A stretch of DNA of 64,000 nt from Siniperca chuatsi. Lineage: Eukaryota; Chordata; Actinopteri; Centrarchiformes; Sinipercidae. The position numbers were made by a program, and so were the translations under genes. The stretch spans positions 17,206,262-17,270,261 of the forward strand of contig NC_058063.1 in NCBI RefSeq assembly GCF_020085105.1, written 5' to 3'. The notes beneath the pieces are model-generated. The model made no database searches, was not told the DNA's origin, and saw nothing but the letters and a program-made list of their open reading frames with translations. How positions within the stretch are numbered: the first letter of the stretch is position 1; each line of letters opens with the position of its first letter. Shown here piece by piece: positions 12,986 to 23,386 of the stretch.

Positions 12986-15900
12986 CAATAAAATATACAT
13001 TATATTACATATTTGGGTGAAAAAATATGGCCATATGACCTCCTTGAAAATGTTGAAGTGTGTTCCCAACTTTGAGAAATGCATATTAGGCTGAGTGCAC
13101 TGATTAAGACTGCAACTTTTACTTGTAATTACCGTTGCAATCGTAAGTTAATAGACAAAACCAGAAATGGAACAAATGAAAAAATAAACGGACCGCAAAC
13201 GTCAATATTGTAGCATTTCATAAACCTCTATTTCACAATTACCTGTAGGCTCTATGTTCCCTCAGGGGGAAAGTAATTATCATCACTCCCCCAAGCTCTT
13301 CTGTACAGAACTGGGTGTATCCTTGCTGGGAGTGATGAGTTCAGACCCTAGACATCAAATATTGACAACATTTATTGGAGTTACATCATGATTTGCTCTA
13401 CATAACTTGACTGACTTAAATAATGTAACCAGCCTATATTTCATTCGTAATGAAGTAATAAGTATATTTCTGATGTCATATTATTGATCTAATTGATCTA
13501 ATTAATTATTAATTAAATGAGAATAACAATGTTTTATTAACCATTATTAAACTCAATAGTTACAACTAATGGATGCCAGACAGTGGTACCAAAGAATGTT
13601 TGATTTTAATGTTTTGTGTCTTAACAAGGGCCTTCAGGAAACTTGAGGCTAGGAGCCTGTGGTGGTCTTATGGTAAGTTTTTTTTTTGTTTGCTTGCTTG
13701 CTTGTTTTTTGTTTTTGCAAAATAACTCATTAAACAATTACAACTGTTTTGGGGTTTTTTTATGTTTTTTTTTTTTTTGATACAGGACTCCAGTGATTGG
13801 ACTAAACTTGAACCAGAAGTCAAAAGAGTGGATGCAGTTCAAATCTATGGGTAAAGATAACATCTTAATATGTCACAGCACAGAGGAACCATGGGCATTT
13901 AAAAAGGCTGTAAAGGCTAAATATAAAATGGAGCATTTCAAGTCGTTTCACTCAGTGTTTCTGCCTTACAGGTTACAGTAGTAAGTGTCAGGAAAATTAT
14001 TTCTATTTATGGTGAATAAATGGGCCCCCTTCTGAGTGTGGGCCCGCTATTGACACCTAAGACAAGCAAATCTAAATGGCTGTGCTAGCTGCATGCTCTG
14101 CCCCCCACACCCTGTGCAGTGCAATACTTGACATTAAACTATTGTGTAAAGCTACACAGTTTGATGTGGTACAACCACACTGAACTATGAGGCTTGCTGT
14201 GCAACACACTTTCAACCCATAAAGGTCAGTGCAGCAATGCTTTACATAGACTACATTTAAAATTGTGTGGAGCTGCTCTTTAATTCAATATTTCAGTTCA
14301 TCCAAACCCATTTGTTTTCCCTTTCACTCCTTAGCCTACAGTCTGAGGCAGGTCACTATGAATGCAGCGTGTCTGCCCTGCGCTGGGTTTGTAAGGAAGA
14401 GGTCAGCTTCAGATACCAGTTTTGCTCGTGGGAGGAACTCAGGGACAGGCCTTCATGCATGAATTACATGCCAGCAGGACCCCTACTGGACATCACCGTC
14501 ACAGCTGGAAAGTTAGAGGAGGTGCATCTGCCACACTGGATAGGTAAGTGGACATACATGCATAATGAAAATGGTTTAATCATTTGTATGAATAAATGTA
14601 ATCTTTTCTCCTCACTAATTGTTTTGTTTTGTAGATCATGACTCCACAATGTCAGACATGTTTGCAGTTCTACATGTGGATACCTGTGGAGATGTTGTGG
14701 AACAAGTGTCTGAAGTGACATCGTCCCATGTCAAGTTACACCCGACAACTTTCTCTCCAAGGGGGGTCATGATCCGGATGAAACTGGGCTTCCCAGTAAA
14801 AGTTTACTGTGATGTGTTAATATACAAGACAAAAAAGGAATTCCTCACACTGCATGTTTACCTGGTCCCACCCGATCATAATATAAAACAGGTTTATGTT
14901 TCATTTTTTCACAGTAATTAATACAAATCATTGCAATATGTAACACATGTGCAACTGGAAATTTGGGAGAATTGTAAAGACACACCAAAACCATTATGAC
15001 TGTACTTCAAAAATAGATATCAATGTTTGTTACTGTGACTTTAAGGCTCCTATTTTTTCACAGGAAGTAGAGAGAAAGGAGACATCTTATGGATCAATAA
15101 TAATTCCAAAACCAAGCCCAGACAAGTCTCTTCATATGCTGGATAATTTCTTCCTCACGACAGACATGGACACTGCTGAAATTTGCCCTAAAGTAAGGTT
15201 TTAACAGTTTTAATAATGGGGCTCAGTAACTAACTTTGAGAACATAAAAGCATGAATTTTTACAACTGATATTAACTAAAAGAAAAAAATTTAAAGTGCT
15301 GCCCTTTAACACAATATTTCCTCCACAGACATTGAAGCTCACATGTGGAAGGAGAAACCCAAATTTCTCTGAGGTGTGTGTCAGAAATGCAGACAGTGAC
15401 TTCAACCTGAAACTTGAAAGTGAGCAAAAGAGAAATAAAGAGGACACTGTCTGGACCTGCATTATTCGAAAAGGTGAGTGGTTTTTTAAAAATAATTTTA
15501 AACTAATTATTGTGCACTATGTACACCCTTTTTTCTGTTTAGCTAAATGTGTACTGTTTAGCAAAGCAGATGCCTTGTGAATTGTGAATTTAATGCAAAA
15601 GATATACATAAGCTATATACAGTAACTAGCATTGTGACCCATTTTATTTCAGGAGACTACCAAAACCAAAGCATTGATCATGAAGATGGTAAGACAACAC
15701 ATTTAATATGCAAGAATAAAATTAGGATTGAGAAATGGTAAAATGACTTCACATAGTGGCATCAAACATCATTGCTACCCTCTGCTTAAAACATTTTTTA
15801 GTTCCTTGTTTTAGAATTTGAACATATGATCATTACAACTTCTAGTATTCACTGTTTGTTTTCTTTGCTTTTATCTTCCATGACAGCCTCAGGTCAGCAT

Positions 15901-16161
15901 TTCGTGGATCGCCATCGGACAGCTCTGATTAACAGAGTGAGCGACACAGGAGCCATCCTTGATAAGCTCAAGGATAAGGGGTTGATCTCAAATGAGAGCT
16001 ATGATGCTGTGAGAGCTTTAAAAACTACACAAGACCAAATGAGGGACATTTTTAAGTGTTTGAATTCAGCCGGCACAAAAGGCAAAGACGCTCTCAAAGA
16101 CATCCTTAAAAGGATGAAGAGTATGAGGCCTCTCATCAATGAGCTTGAGGGATCTGGATAA
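9702..16161 (+). CDS. Gene 2: SAMD9-like NTPase/TPR/OB fused to FIIND and CARD
   Basis: Nine exons are inferred: 9683-12492 (ATG 9702), 13629-13672, 13786-13850, 14335-14543, 14635-14891, 15064-15192, 15329-15473, 15653-15688 and 15887-16161. Every junction has GT-AG and matching phase, giving one frame of about 1316 aa ending in TAA. Residues 1-930 are the SAMD9-like core: P-loop PGCGGTTLA at 109-117, Walker B-like LLLLND, TPR-like repeats, OB-like end. Residues from about 967 to 1213 are FIIND (ZU5 then UPA), and about 1227-1316 are a CARD. SAM and AlbA are absent. The inferred role is a cytosolic sensor whose C-terminal UPA-CARD piece is freed after FIIND cleavage, as in NLRP1 and CARD8. 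The start is chosen because the region just 3' of the acceptor is shared with gene 1 and ATG 9702 has G at -3 and +4. An unseen 5' coding exon remains possible. Two separate transcripts are the main alternative. Confidence 0.85.
12926..12985. repeat. (ATT)n microsatellite
   Basis: About 20 trinucleotide units lie in the intron after the SAMD9-like exon of gene 2. The rest of this 1.1-kb intron holds nothing I recognise. Confidence 0.95.
13629..13850 (+). CDS. Gene 2 linker exons leading into FIIND
   Basis: There are two short exons. 13629-13672 (44 bp) reads GPSGNLRLGACGGLM, entering in phase 1 and leaving in phase 0. 13786-13850 (65 bp) contains DSSDWTKLEPEVKRVDAVQ and leaves in phase 2. 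The Asp-Trp-Thr-Lys-Leu-Glu-Pro motif just before the ZU5 domain is typical of fish NLR FIIND tails. Gene 3 carries the same 44-bp exon at 20768-20811 (GPSGKLKIEPFGGAI with one difference in the first codon) and a decayed form of the second. Confidence 0.8.
14335..14753 (+). CDS. FIIND ZU5 subdomain of gene 2 (two exons)
   Basis: Exon 14335-14543 begins LQSEAGHYECSVSALRWVC and contains YMPAGPLLDITV and EEVHLPHW, hallmarks of fish FIIND/ZU5. Exon 14635-14891 continues with FAVLHVDTC and reaches the Phe-Ser pair at 14751-14756, where the ZU5 part ends if cleavage occurs. His1050 (14673-14675) lies 27 residues before Ser1077, and Glu1059 lies 9 residues after the His. ZU5 folds against UPA until self-cleavage leaves the two halves associated non-covalently. 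Confidence 0.88.
14754..15473 (+). CDS. FIIND UPA subdomain of gene 2 (parts of three exons)
   Basis: From Ser1077 the sequence runs SPRGVMIRMKLGF, then through exon 15064-15192 (YGSIIIPKPSPDKSLHMLD) and exon 15329-15473 (TLKLTCGRRNPNFSEV ... ESEQKRNKEDTVWTC). The order and the charged segments match UPA domains of NLRP1, CARD8 and PIDD-type proteins. Donor and acceptor phases are 0, 0 and 1. UPA supports oligomerisation of the freed C-terminal fragment in NLRP1. Confidence 0.85.
15653..15688 (+). CDS. 36-bp hinge exon of gene 2
   Basis: A small exon between TTATTTCAG and GTAAGA encodes GDYQNQSIDHED, entering and leaving in phase 1. It links UPA to CARD. The intron after it is homologous to the intron after the linker exon of gene 1 (5172-5361), which fixes the junction at which the two genes resume similarity. 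Confidence 0.7.
15887..16161 (+). CDS. CARD exon of gene 2
   Basis: 275 bases after TCCATGACAG encode about 91 residues beginning ASGQHFVDRHRTALINRV and ending NELEGSG before TAA. Length, death-fold hydrophobic spacing and terminal position match the CARD of NLRP1/CARD8-type proteins. It is nearly identical in plan to the gene 1 CARD (5362-5636), with clustered differences in the second half (MRDIFKCLNS against MSGILQCLTS). Confidence 0.92.
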
Positions 16162-17340
16162 AGGAGGTAAAAGTAAAAAGACATACTCTAGCTTTGGACA
16201 CTAAGTAGACATTTGACACTGAGATGACAAAAACTAAAGTGAATGTGAAATTGGAAAGGACCACAAGAAGCAGACTGTGTATTCTGATATAAAATACGTT
16301 TTAACTAAGAGAAAGAGGTTTCATTGGATATAAAAAATCAGTCTAAGCAACACAGAAAGATGATAGGGTAATATACTGTAAGCACTACACTGAGTGGACT
16401 GAATAAACAGCTGAATAAACTGTCTCTGTGTCTCTGCACTGGGAACTACACCTACATGACCCTTTGGACCTGCACAGCGGCTTTGGACGCATTAATGTAC
16501 TTTTTCTGCTGGACTGTTCATTGAACTTGTTGATATTTTTACTACTTTTACACTTTTGTTTACTACTTAGTTGTTAAGAGTTGGAGGTGGAGAGGAAGAT
16601 GCTGGACAAAGTGTCATTCAGTAAATGTTTAGCATCCTTAATGTATGGGTCAAACAGCAAAGCACTTTTAGTAATAGTAACTTATTCATTTCTACTGTGA
16701 AAAGGAATGCTACAGGTCATTTATATCAGCTGATCGCACATCAGACACCTCAGATGAAAAGAGTGACTTCAATAAAGAAATGACGCTCCTAAAACTTTGG
16801 TCATTTAAATAATCTGTCTTTTAGCATTTTGTTTATGGATTTATGAAACATGAAAATATAAAACCTCTTAAGACTAACGAAACATGTATTCTCAGTGGAA
16901 AAGTCTTTTTTTTTATATACATTTGTCATATCAGTCTTTTGATGTTTGATTCATTTCTTCCATTTAAATATTCAGTGTTTTACATTAAGCAAGATAGGTC
17001 AAGCAAAACCAGTGTAATTGTAAAGGGCACACTTAGGTACATTTTTAAAGACACAGATTATGTTAGTTTGTAAAGAAGAACACATGACTTTTTATGTTTT
17101 GCTGTAATGTGCTTGACTAAAGGTTTTGAAAATGTTGGATTTGTATGAGTTTAATATAAAAGATTATTTTTTAGCAAATTACTATTTTTTTTAACTTGAA
17201 ATATTTTAATAAACGTTTTATTTCTGCAATAATAAATCTACTCCGATTAAGTGTGTTATTGTATTGGTTGTATTTGCACAGTCACACACATTAAAAAATT
17301 CAGGTGAAATTGATGCAATATATCTGAAAATATAAAATGC
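16162..17340 (+). other. 3' flank of gene 2 with a roughly 300-bp insertion
   Basis: The sequence matches the gene 1 3' flank (5637-6960) except for an extra block at about 16261-16570. That block includes CTCTGCACTGGGAACTACAC and looks like a retroposon fragment inserted after duplication. A later stretch aligns again up to the AATAAA region near 17230. Up to 17690 I see no other gene. Confidence 0.6.
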
Positions 17341-17689
17341 ATAGTCACGTATTGACTCTCAATAATATTTGTAATTTTTTGCTGTCTATTATTTTGTGAG
17401 AGCATCCTTTTCCTGGAATAGTAGGAAGTGATATAATGTTTTTTATTTGATACTGCTTTTATTGGGTATTTAGCCTCATTGTGTCACTGACCAGTTCAGA
17501 CAAATCCACACTAATTAAGTTTCAAATAGATAGATTTCATTTTCACTGTCCCCCAACTCCTGGAGAATACTGACACAATGAACCATCCATAGATTTTATG
17601 AATCTAGTCTACATGCAGCCTAAAGACATTTTTTTGCCATATATATATATACATATATGACCTACTTCTATTCCCGGTAACATCATTTA

Positions 17690-17916
17690 CTTCACTTGTT
17701 TAGCAGACTGGAGGAAGTGCACCCTGACAGGCTTGGTTCAGGGCAAAGGTCCACTCAGATGACAAGACTGTAAAAGTAAAAGTGTGAGTTTGCTTTGAAG
17801 AAATGTGAGTTTGAGGAAGTCCCACACCTCTTTGGACAAAACAGATGTCAACTGAAGATAAAGCCATGGTCATTTTAAAATATTCAACGTGTTTTACTTG
17901 AAGTTACTTAAACTAT
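17690..17916 (+). promoter_or_regulatory. Conserved 5' block of gene 3
   Basis: Homologous to 8700-8938 before gene 2, with the same GGAGGAAGTG, the GTGTGAGTTTG repeat and the ACTTGAAGTTACTTAAACTAT segment. Presence before both an NLR-like relic and a SAMD9-like gene suggests a shared promoter type. Confidence 0.45.
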
Positions 17917-18193
17917 ATGACTCTGAGAAATGCCACTGTGTTTGGTAAATCCTTAAAGTTAGTTAAAATAGCTAAAAACGTCCTAGCCCTGTTTGGCATT
18001 GGCTCGTCTACTGTGTGGGATGCGATCCCTGACAAGAGACAATTTTGCGCTGCTCTTTATTGGAAGTGGGAAAGTTTACTCGAAATACTTACCCAAATAT
18101 CAATTTGACCTCATTCTTGAAGCATTTTCTCTTGTTAAAGTGACACATATTGTTTATGGGCTGAAAGGTGCCTCCAAGCCATCTGAAAACTAG
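17917..18193 (+). pseudogene. Decayed first-exon-like frame before gene 3
   Basis: RNATVFGKSLKLVKIAKNVL matches the frame at 8939. It runs on through AIPDKRQFCAALYWKW but then stops (18106), while a second frame continues as YLPKYQFDLILEAFSLVKVT to a stop at 18193. The pair suggests a longer ancestral reading frame broken by a frameshift. The family is not recognised. Confidence 0.35.
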
Positions 18194-18439
18194 TGAAATC
18201 CACAAATAATTAATATAAGGTGCGAAATTGGAAAAGTGGTCAAATCGACATTTGGTCAGGCGAAATACATAGCACTGATCTGAATATCATTTTTTAGATA
18301 TTACACCACTGCTGAAATTGCAAGTACATCACTATTATGTATATATTGTCAAATGCTTGTGTTTGATTGTAAAAAAAACAATGCAAGACTTTAAATTTGA
18401 ATTTTGCTTAGTACTTCTATTCCTGTGTGCATTGACGTA

Positions 18440-18515
18440 ATAGTGAGCTGCTGTAACAAAAGAGTTTCTCCTCGGGGATCAATAAAGTATTTCTGATTCT
18501 GATTCTGAAATCCCA
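18440..18515 (+). mobile_element. LINE/SINE 3' tail
   Basis: GAGTTTCTCCTCGGGGATCA followed by AATAAAGTATTTC and TGATTC repeats is the usual 3' end of fish LINE copies. Only the tail is present. Confidence 0.7.
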
Positions 18516-18967
18516 TGTTTTTTTGTGGGACAAAGAGATAAGACCCTCTTGTATCCAGACATGCATCCATGTTGCAAGATGAACCTCTTTTTTTCAACCC
18601 CACACGAAGCAATCCAAAGTTTAAGAGTTTAAAGTAACTAATGGTAATTTTTGTTTTATTATAAAAAAAAAAAGGAGTTGTAATTGATACAAAATACAAA
18701 CAACTACCATTATCATGTTTACGTGTGTGTGGCACATAACTTGACTTGGTCCGTCATGTGTTCTCCACAGAGTCTCCCAGGAGAGTGGGGTATCCAGTAT
18801 TCATTCTGACTCATTCAAGAAACAGATCTGTTGCTGCTTTAATTTTACATTTTGCTAGAAATGAAATTCTCTCAAGCACTTTAATGAAACAAGAGCTTAC
18901 CATACCACACATACCAAACAAATTAAACATTAGTGAGTAACATTTTCATAGGTACATCTCCTTGAAG

Positions 18968-19141
18968 GTTGAATGGCTGTAGCCTGACAGAGAGAAGCTG
19001 CATCACTGTAGGCTCAGTTCTCAGCTCCCCGTTATGTAGTCTGAAAGAGCTGGACCTGAGTAACAACGACCTGGAGGATTCAGGAGTGAAGCTGCTCTCT
19101 GCTGGACCGGAGAGTCCAAACTGTAGACTTGAAACTCTCAG
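18968..19141 (+). pseudogene. Fish NLR leucine-rich-repeat exon
   Basis: This exon is exactly 174 bp, the standard LRR exon size in teleost NLR genes, between AG and GTAGGT. It encodes [11 protein letters not shown], then [20 protein letters not shown] and a final CRLETLR. The frame is open, so the exon itself is intact within a broken gene. Confidence 0.88.
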
Positions 19142-19914
19142 GTAGGTTCAGTTTTGTTGTTTTTAACTGATTTTGACTTTGAAGCCATCTTACATTTTCA
19201 TTCATTTACAATTGCAATTCATATAGAGTAATCCAGACCGTTGGCTCGGCACACTAAAGTCAGGATTCCTGTTAATGTCGAACTGAAATTATAAAAATGT
19301 TCTGAGAAATCAGCATGTATAGCATACATTATATATGGTGTTTGTTTTGACTTATGTACTTATTCGGTCAAAATTGTAATTACCAAAAAAATATCTATAT
19401 ACTATATACTATATATATGCCAGGGGGCTTGAATTTTTGGGTCCGACTGACACTGTTGGTACTGTAATTTGATTGGTCCAATATCTGTGTAGGTTGGCAC
19501 TAAAGATAGTTTTTAATATCAGTTGCAGTGGCACACAGACAGTTAACCAGCTGAGGGGTTGACTTTGTTACCTGTTGCTTTTTGCTGTCAGTCCCATCTG
19601 TGATTTGAGTGCTGTTACTTTGTGACTCTGCTACTACTACTACTCATTGCTGTGAGTTTTCACAGTCTGGTTATTTGCTGCCACCACAACTGGACCAGTG
19701 AAAGAGAGACAATCAACGCTAACTAGACCACCTCCTTTCTATAATGCATGACGAACACAGCACTGAGTGTGCAACAACTGCGGATGACTCAGCTGGTGCT
19801 GACATAACATGAACCAAAAGTAACGTCTAGTGAGAATCAATGATAACATCAGTAAGTTAGGCTAACTAACTTCCACTTTCCAAATGTCAGTCAAACACTA
19901 TCATGGGCAACAAA

Positions 19915-19972
19915 GCTGCTCTCTGCTGGACTAGAGGATCCACACTGGACACTGGAAACTCTCAGGTAGAGA
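19915..19972 (+). pseudogene. Half LRR exon remnant
   Basis: KLLSAGLEDPHWTLETLR followed by GTAGAG is the 3' part of a second LRR exon. Its 5' half is missing, replaced by unrelated sequence. Confidence 0.75.
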
Positions 19973-21320
19973 GACACACCTTCTCAAACAATGCTGAGAG
20001 CTGACACACATCCTTTGTAACAATTTTATGGATATTGTTTTACATTGAACAGCAGTTATGACTACGTTTTAAAATTAATAGCTAGTTAGTGTGTTTCTAT
20101 TATGAAAGAGAATATGTTGGTCTGACTTTGTGTATTCTCCCAGGGTTGACCATGGCGGAGAGAAGAGGTTGAGATTTGGTCAGAGAAAGTGTAAGTATGT
20201 GTTTAGTTTTATTCATAAGAATTAAACAATTCACTTTGTTTTATTTCAGCAGGATAATCTACTCAGTATCCTGGGCAGGTATATTAAAAATAAGACACAA
20301 ACAATGAAATTAATCATTTAAACGTTTCCAGAAACTGGAAACTAAACACTTTGGCTGTAGATTCTCAGTCTTGTTAGTATGCTAGTGGATGGTTGGTTTT
20401 AAATATTGTTTTTTTTCTGTGTTGGCTCATGCTGAGAAATTAGCCTCAAAGTATGACAACTGAAACAGTTGTTTAGTATTTCAGACATCACCAATGTTTT
20501 AAACCAAATCTGAAATGTATATATACAGTACTTACAATTGTTAATCATATGACAGCTTAAAACACGTACATACATTTTCATTGTTTTTACTGCATGAGTG
20601 AAAGAAGCAGAGGCAGTGCAGTGATGCTCTATTTTTCAGACATCCAGAGTGTATAATACATTGCTGTCATACTGGAGCAGTGCTATAAAATGTGTTGTAC
20701 TATTTTGCTTTGTTACCATATGCAATGATTAATGACATATATCATTAAGAGCACATAAATGTCAAAGGGCCTTCTGGAAAGTTGAAGATTGAACCTTTTG
20801 GTGGTGCTATAGTAAGTTTTTTGTTTTTATTCATGTTTTTCATATAAATGTTATATATGTCTGTAAAATAGCTGAACTCTGATTATCAAAAATGTATAGT
20901 CTTCTGAAACGGGATTCCATTCATTGGCATGAATTTGAAGCTGTAGTCAACACAGTGAAAGAGGTTAAAACCTATAGCTAAAAAATAACCACAACCACCA
21001 ATCTTTTTAACACTCCTGCAAAAATAATCACATTTTTGCAAATGTTATCAATCTTTTTTTCTTCTTAAAATAATTGCATTCAGAACCAATCTTTGGTGAG
21101 ATAAAATCAAAGCTCGGGATCAACAAGCCCACGTCTTGCAAATAACATCTTGCGGTAACATCTGAGGGAGTTTTCTTGAAGCTATCAAAATGAATGTGTT
21201 TTAACATTTAAATGATTTTTACTGACTGATTAGATATTACTTGTGTCTTTCTATAAATAACTGTAGTTTCTTTCCCCTGGCTTACTATTCCAAAATTCAA
21301 ATTGCATCACACTTTTTCAG

Positions 21321-21535
21321 CCTACAGTCTGAGGCAGGTCACTATGAATGCAGCGTGTCTGCCCTGCGCTGGGTTTGTAAGGAAGCAGTCAGCTTCAGAT
21401 ACCAGTTTTGCTCATGGGAGGAACTCAGGGACAGGCCTGCATGCATGAATTACATGCCAGCAGGACCCCTACTGGGCATCACCGACACAGCTGGAAAGTT
21501 AGAGGAGGTGCATCTGCCACACTGGCTCTGTGTAG
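21321..21535 (+). pseudogene. FIIND ZU5 exon 1 of gene 3
   Basis: Begins after TTTTTCAG with LQSEAGHYECSVSALRWVC and is nearly identical to 14335-14543, including YMPAGPLLGI and EEVHLPHW. It is 6 bases longer at the 3' end (LCV). The near identity to gene 2 contrasts with the decay of the rest of gene 3 and suggests recent exchange between the two. Confidence 0.85.
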
Positions 21536-21675
21536 GTAAGATGTCATGCAATGTAAAAGACAAAAACTTAATCAGCATTTTACAACATGCAAAGACATAT
21601 TGATCCATCCCTTTTCTCATCACCAAATTTGTACACTTTTTTTGCACAACTCCAAAATTTCAGACATGTTTGCAT

Positions 21676-21780
21676 GGTGAATGGTAAATGGACTGTACTT
21701 GTATAGCGCATTTCTAGTCTTTTGACCACTCAAAGCCTTTGTATATATTCAGGCTATGGGACATACTGCACTTTAATATT
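21676..21780. mobile_element. Interspersed repeat inserted in FIIND exon 2 of gene 3
   Basis: The familiar fish repeat starting TGGTGAATGGTAAATGGACT, with GTATAGCGCATTTCTAGTC and ACCACTCAAAGCC, follows directly after the homologous exon bases CAGACATGTTTGCA. The right boundary is not clear. It cuts gene 3 within the ZU5 domain. Confidence 0.7.
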
Positions 21781-23386
21781 TTCTTTCATACACTTAAGAG
21801 AAAGAAGTTTAGCTGAATCTAAGTACTAGAGCAAGACCAATAAATCAGCTGATAGTTGCTTATTGCAGATATATCGTATATATGCCTGCCGATAAATGAC
21901 ACAAAATTGCAGTTCAAAAATGCCATAGATAGAGTTAAGGTCATTCAGAAAACAGTGTCTCCATGGCATAGTTTGTCCACCAGAGAGCACTGACAAGTTT
22001 ATTTTTCAATTGTAAAAAGTATCGCTCAGTACATAACTTGGTCAGAGCTCAATAATCGATGAAAATATTGCATTGGATTTTTAAAATCAATCATCAATCA
22101 CAGTCTCAAAAATCCATTATAACTTATTTTCCTTTTTTGATCTTTTTCATATTTAAGTGAATACTGCTCAATAGTTTAACACTGAGACCAATGCAAATGT
22201 ACAGGAAGACAAAAAAGATTATTAATAGTGCCAAAACTTGAATTAACACCCAACTCTGCAGCTCTACAGAGATTTTGTGCCTCTATTAGATCATCAGTTA
22301 GGTTTTCAGGCACATTTACAGCATCTTTAAGTCTTAAGTAGCCGTTTACAACCAAAGGAACTGATAAACCCACTGTACTCTACTTGCAGCATGTGTAAAT
22401 AAGAAGCTGTCTGCTTACACATTGGCCACAACAATTTCATAGGGCAGATAGTATATGGTGATATTTTGCATCCATCAGCTTGATTTGTTTTTTCTGCCCC
22501 CTGGGGGCCAAAACATTTGTATCAATAAATGCAGCTTTAAGGAAGGAAGGAAGAACAAGTTCTCTAATTAAAATGTTTTACCACAAGAAGCAATAATGCA
22601 TTTTTTTTTAATCAATCACAAAAATTATTATAGATTTGTATGATCAAGATAGTTTTTAACTAAAATTGGTGAATTATTTTGATCCTCTTTTTGTTTTTCC
22701 TTGTGAAACTTCTGTCCTCCACTTTAACTTGTCTTGTAAATAAGTTGTTAGATTCACTTCCTTTTCTACAGATTTATTTTGCATATATTGGTGTGGACCA
22801 GAAAATGTTTTACTATATTTCCTCAACCACAGCATTATTTATTTAGGATATTTGTTGTCTTTTTTTTAAAAAAACTGTTTAATGTTGCTACTTTTTTGTT
22901 TTTCTGTGTATTTTTTATCTTTTGTGATGCTCATTCTGTTGCATCTTTTTGTATAAACTGTGCTATACAAACAAAGATGTATGTTTTCTCAAGAGAGCAA
23001 TGGCATAAAAATCTGCATAACATAGTGGAGATTAAGTTTTAAATAATCGTTTTACTTTCCATTTTCAGAGCCTCTGTCGTAGGCAGCAAATTATCTATAA
23101 TGTATTAAGAATACATTTTTAATTTCCCAGTAAAAGCATGTATTCATAATTTTTGTGCATAACATTTACAATAAAGGAACAGAATTGAAGCAATAAATAC
23201 GACATATCTTAAATTGGAAAAAATAGACAGGGTTTTATTCACAAAAGAATGTCAATGAATATGTAGTTATTTCAATGCAAATGATCACCTTTAACAGCAT
23301 TCGACTGAGGAATGCCAGGGAATAAATAAACAAAATCTAACAGGTATTCCTTGCTAACGAGGTGCAACGTCTGTGGTCCACAGGTC
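21781..23386. other. Gene-free stretch
   Basis: AT-rich DNA with fragments of diverged repeats. I looked for the missing UPA and CARD exons of gene 3 and saw none. A TTTATT at about 23233 may be the reverse-strand polyadenylation signal of MRPL48. Confidence 0.5.

Larger units (their letters stand above)
18968..21675 (+). pseudogene. Gene 3: decayed NLR-type LRR-FIIND gene
   Basis: The recognisable exons, in order, are an intact LRR exon (18968-19141), half an LRR (about 19915-19972), a short exon VDHGGEKRLRFGQRK (20144-20190), the 44-bp GPSG-type exon (20768-20811), a relic of the WTKLEP exon near 20910-20976 with lost acceptor and donor (ACGG in place of ACAG, CTAAA in place of GTAAA), ZU5 exon 1 (21321-21535), and the first bases of ZU5 exon 2 up to 21675. 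There the sequence switches to an interspersed repeat. UPA and CARD exons are not found downstream. No NACHT exon is visible upstream. It probably derives from an NLRP1-like fish NLR and is non-functional. Confidence 0.75.

Noticed and set aside
13793-13981. Plus-strand frame of 62 codons overlapping the WTKLEP exon
   Set aside because: Wrong frame for the FIIND tail; the 65-bp exon at 13786-13850 with its splice sites explains the conservation.
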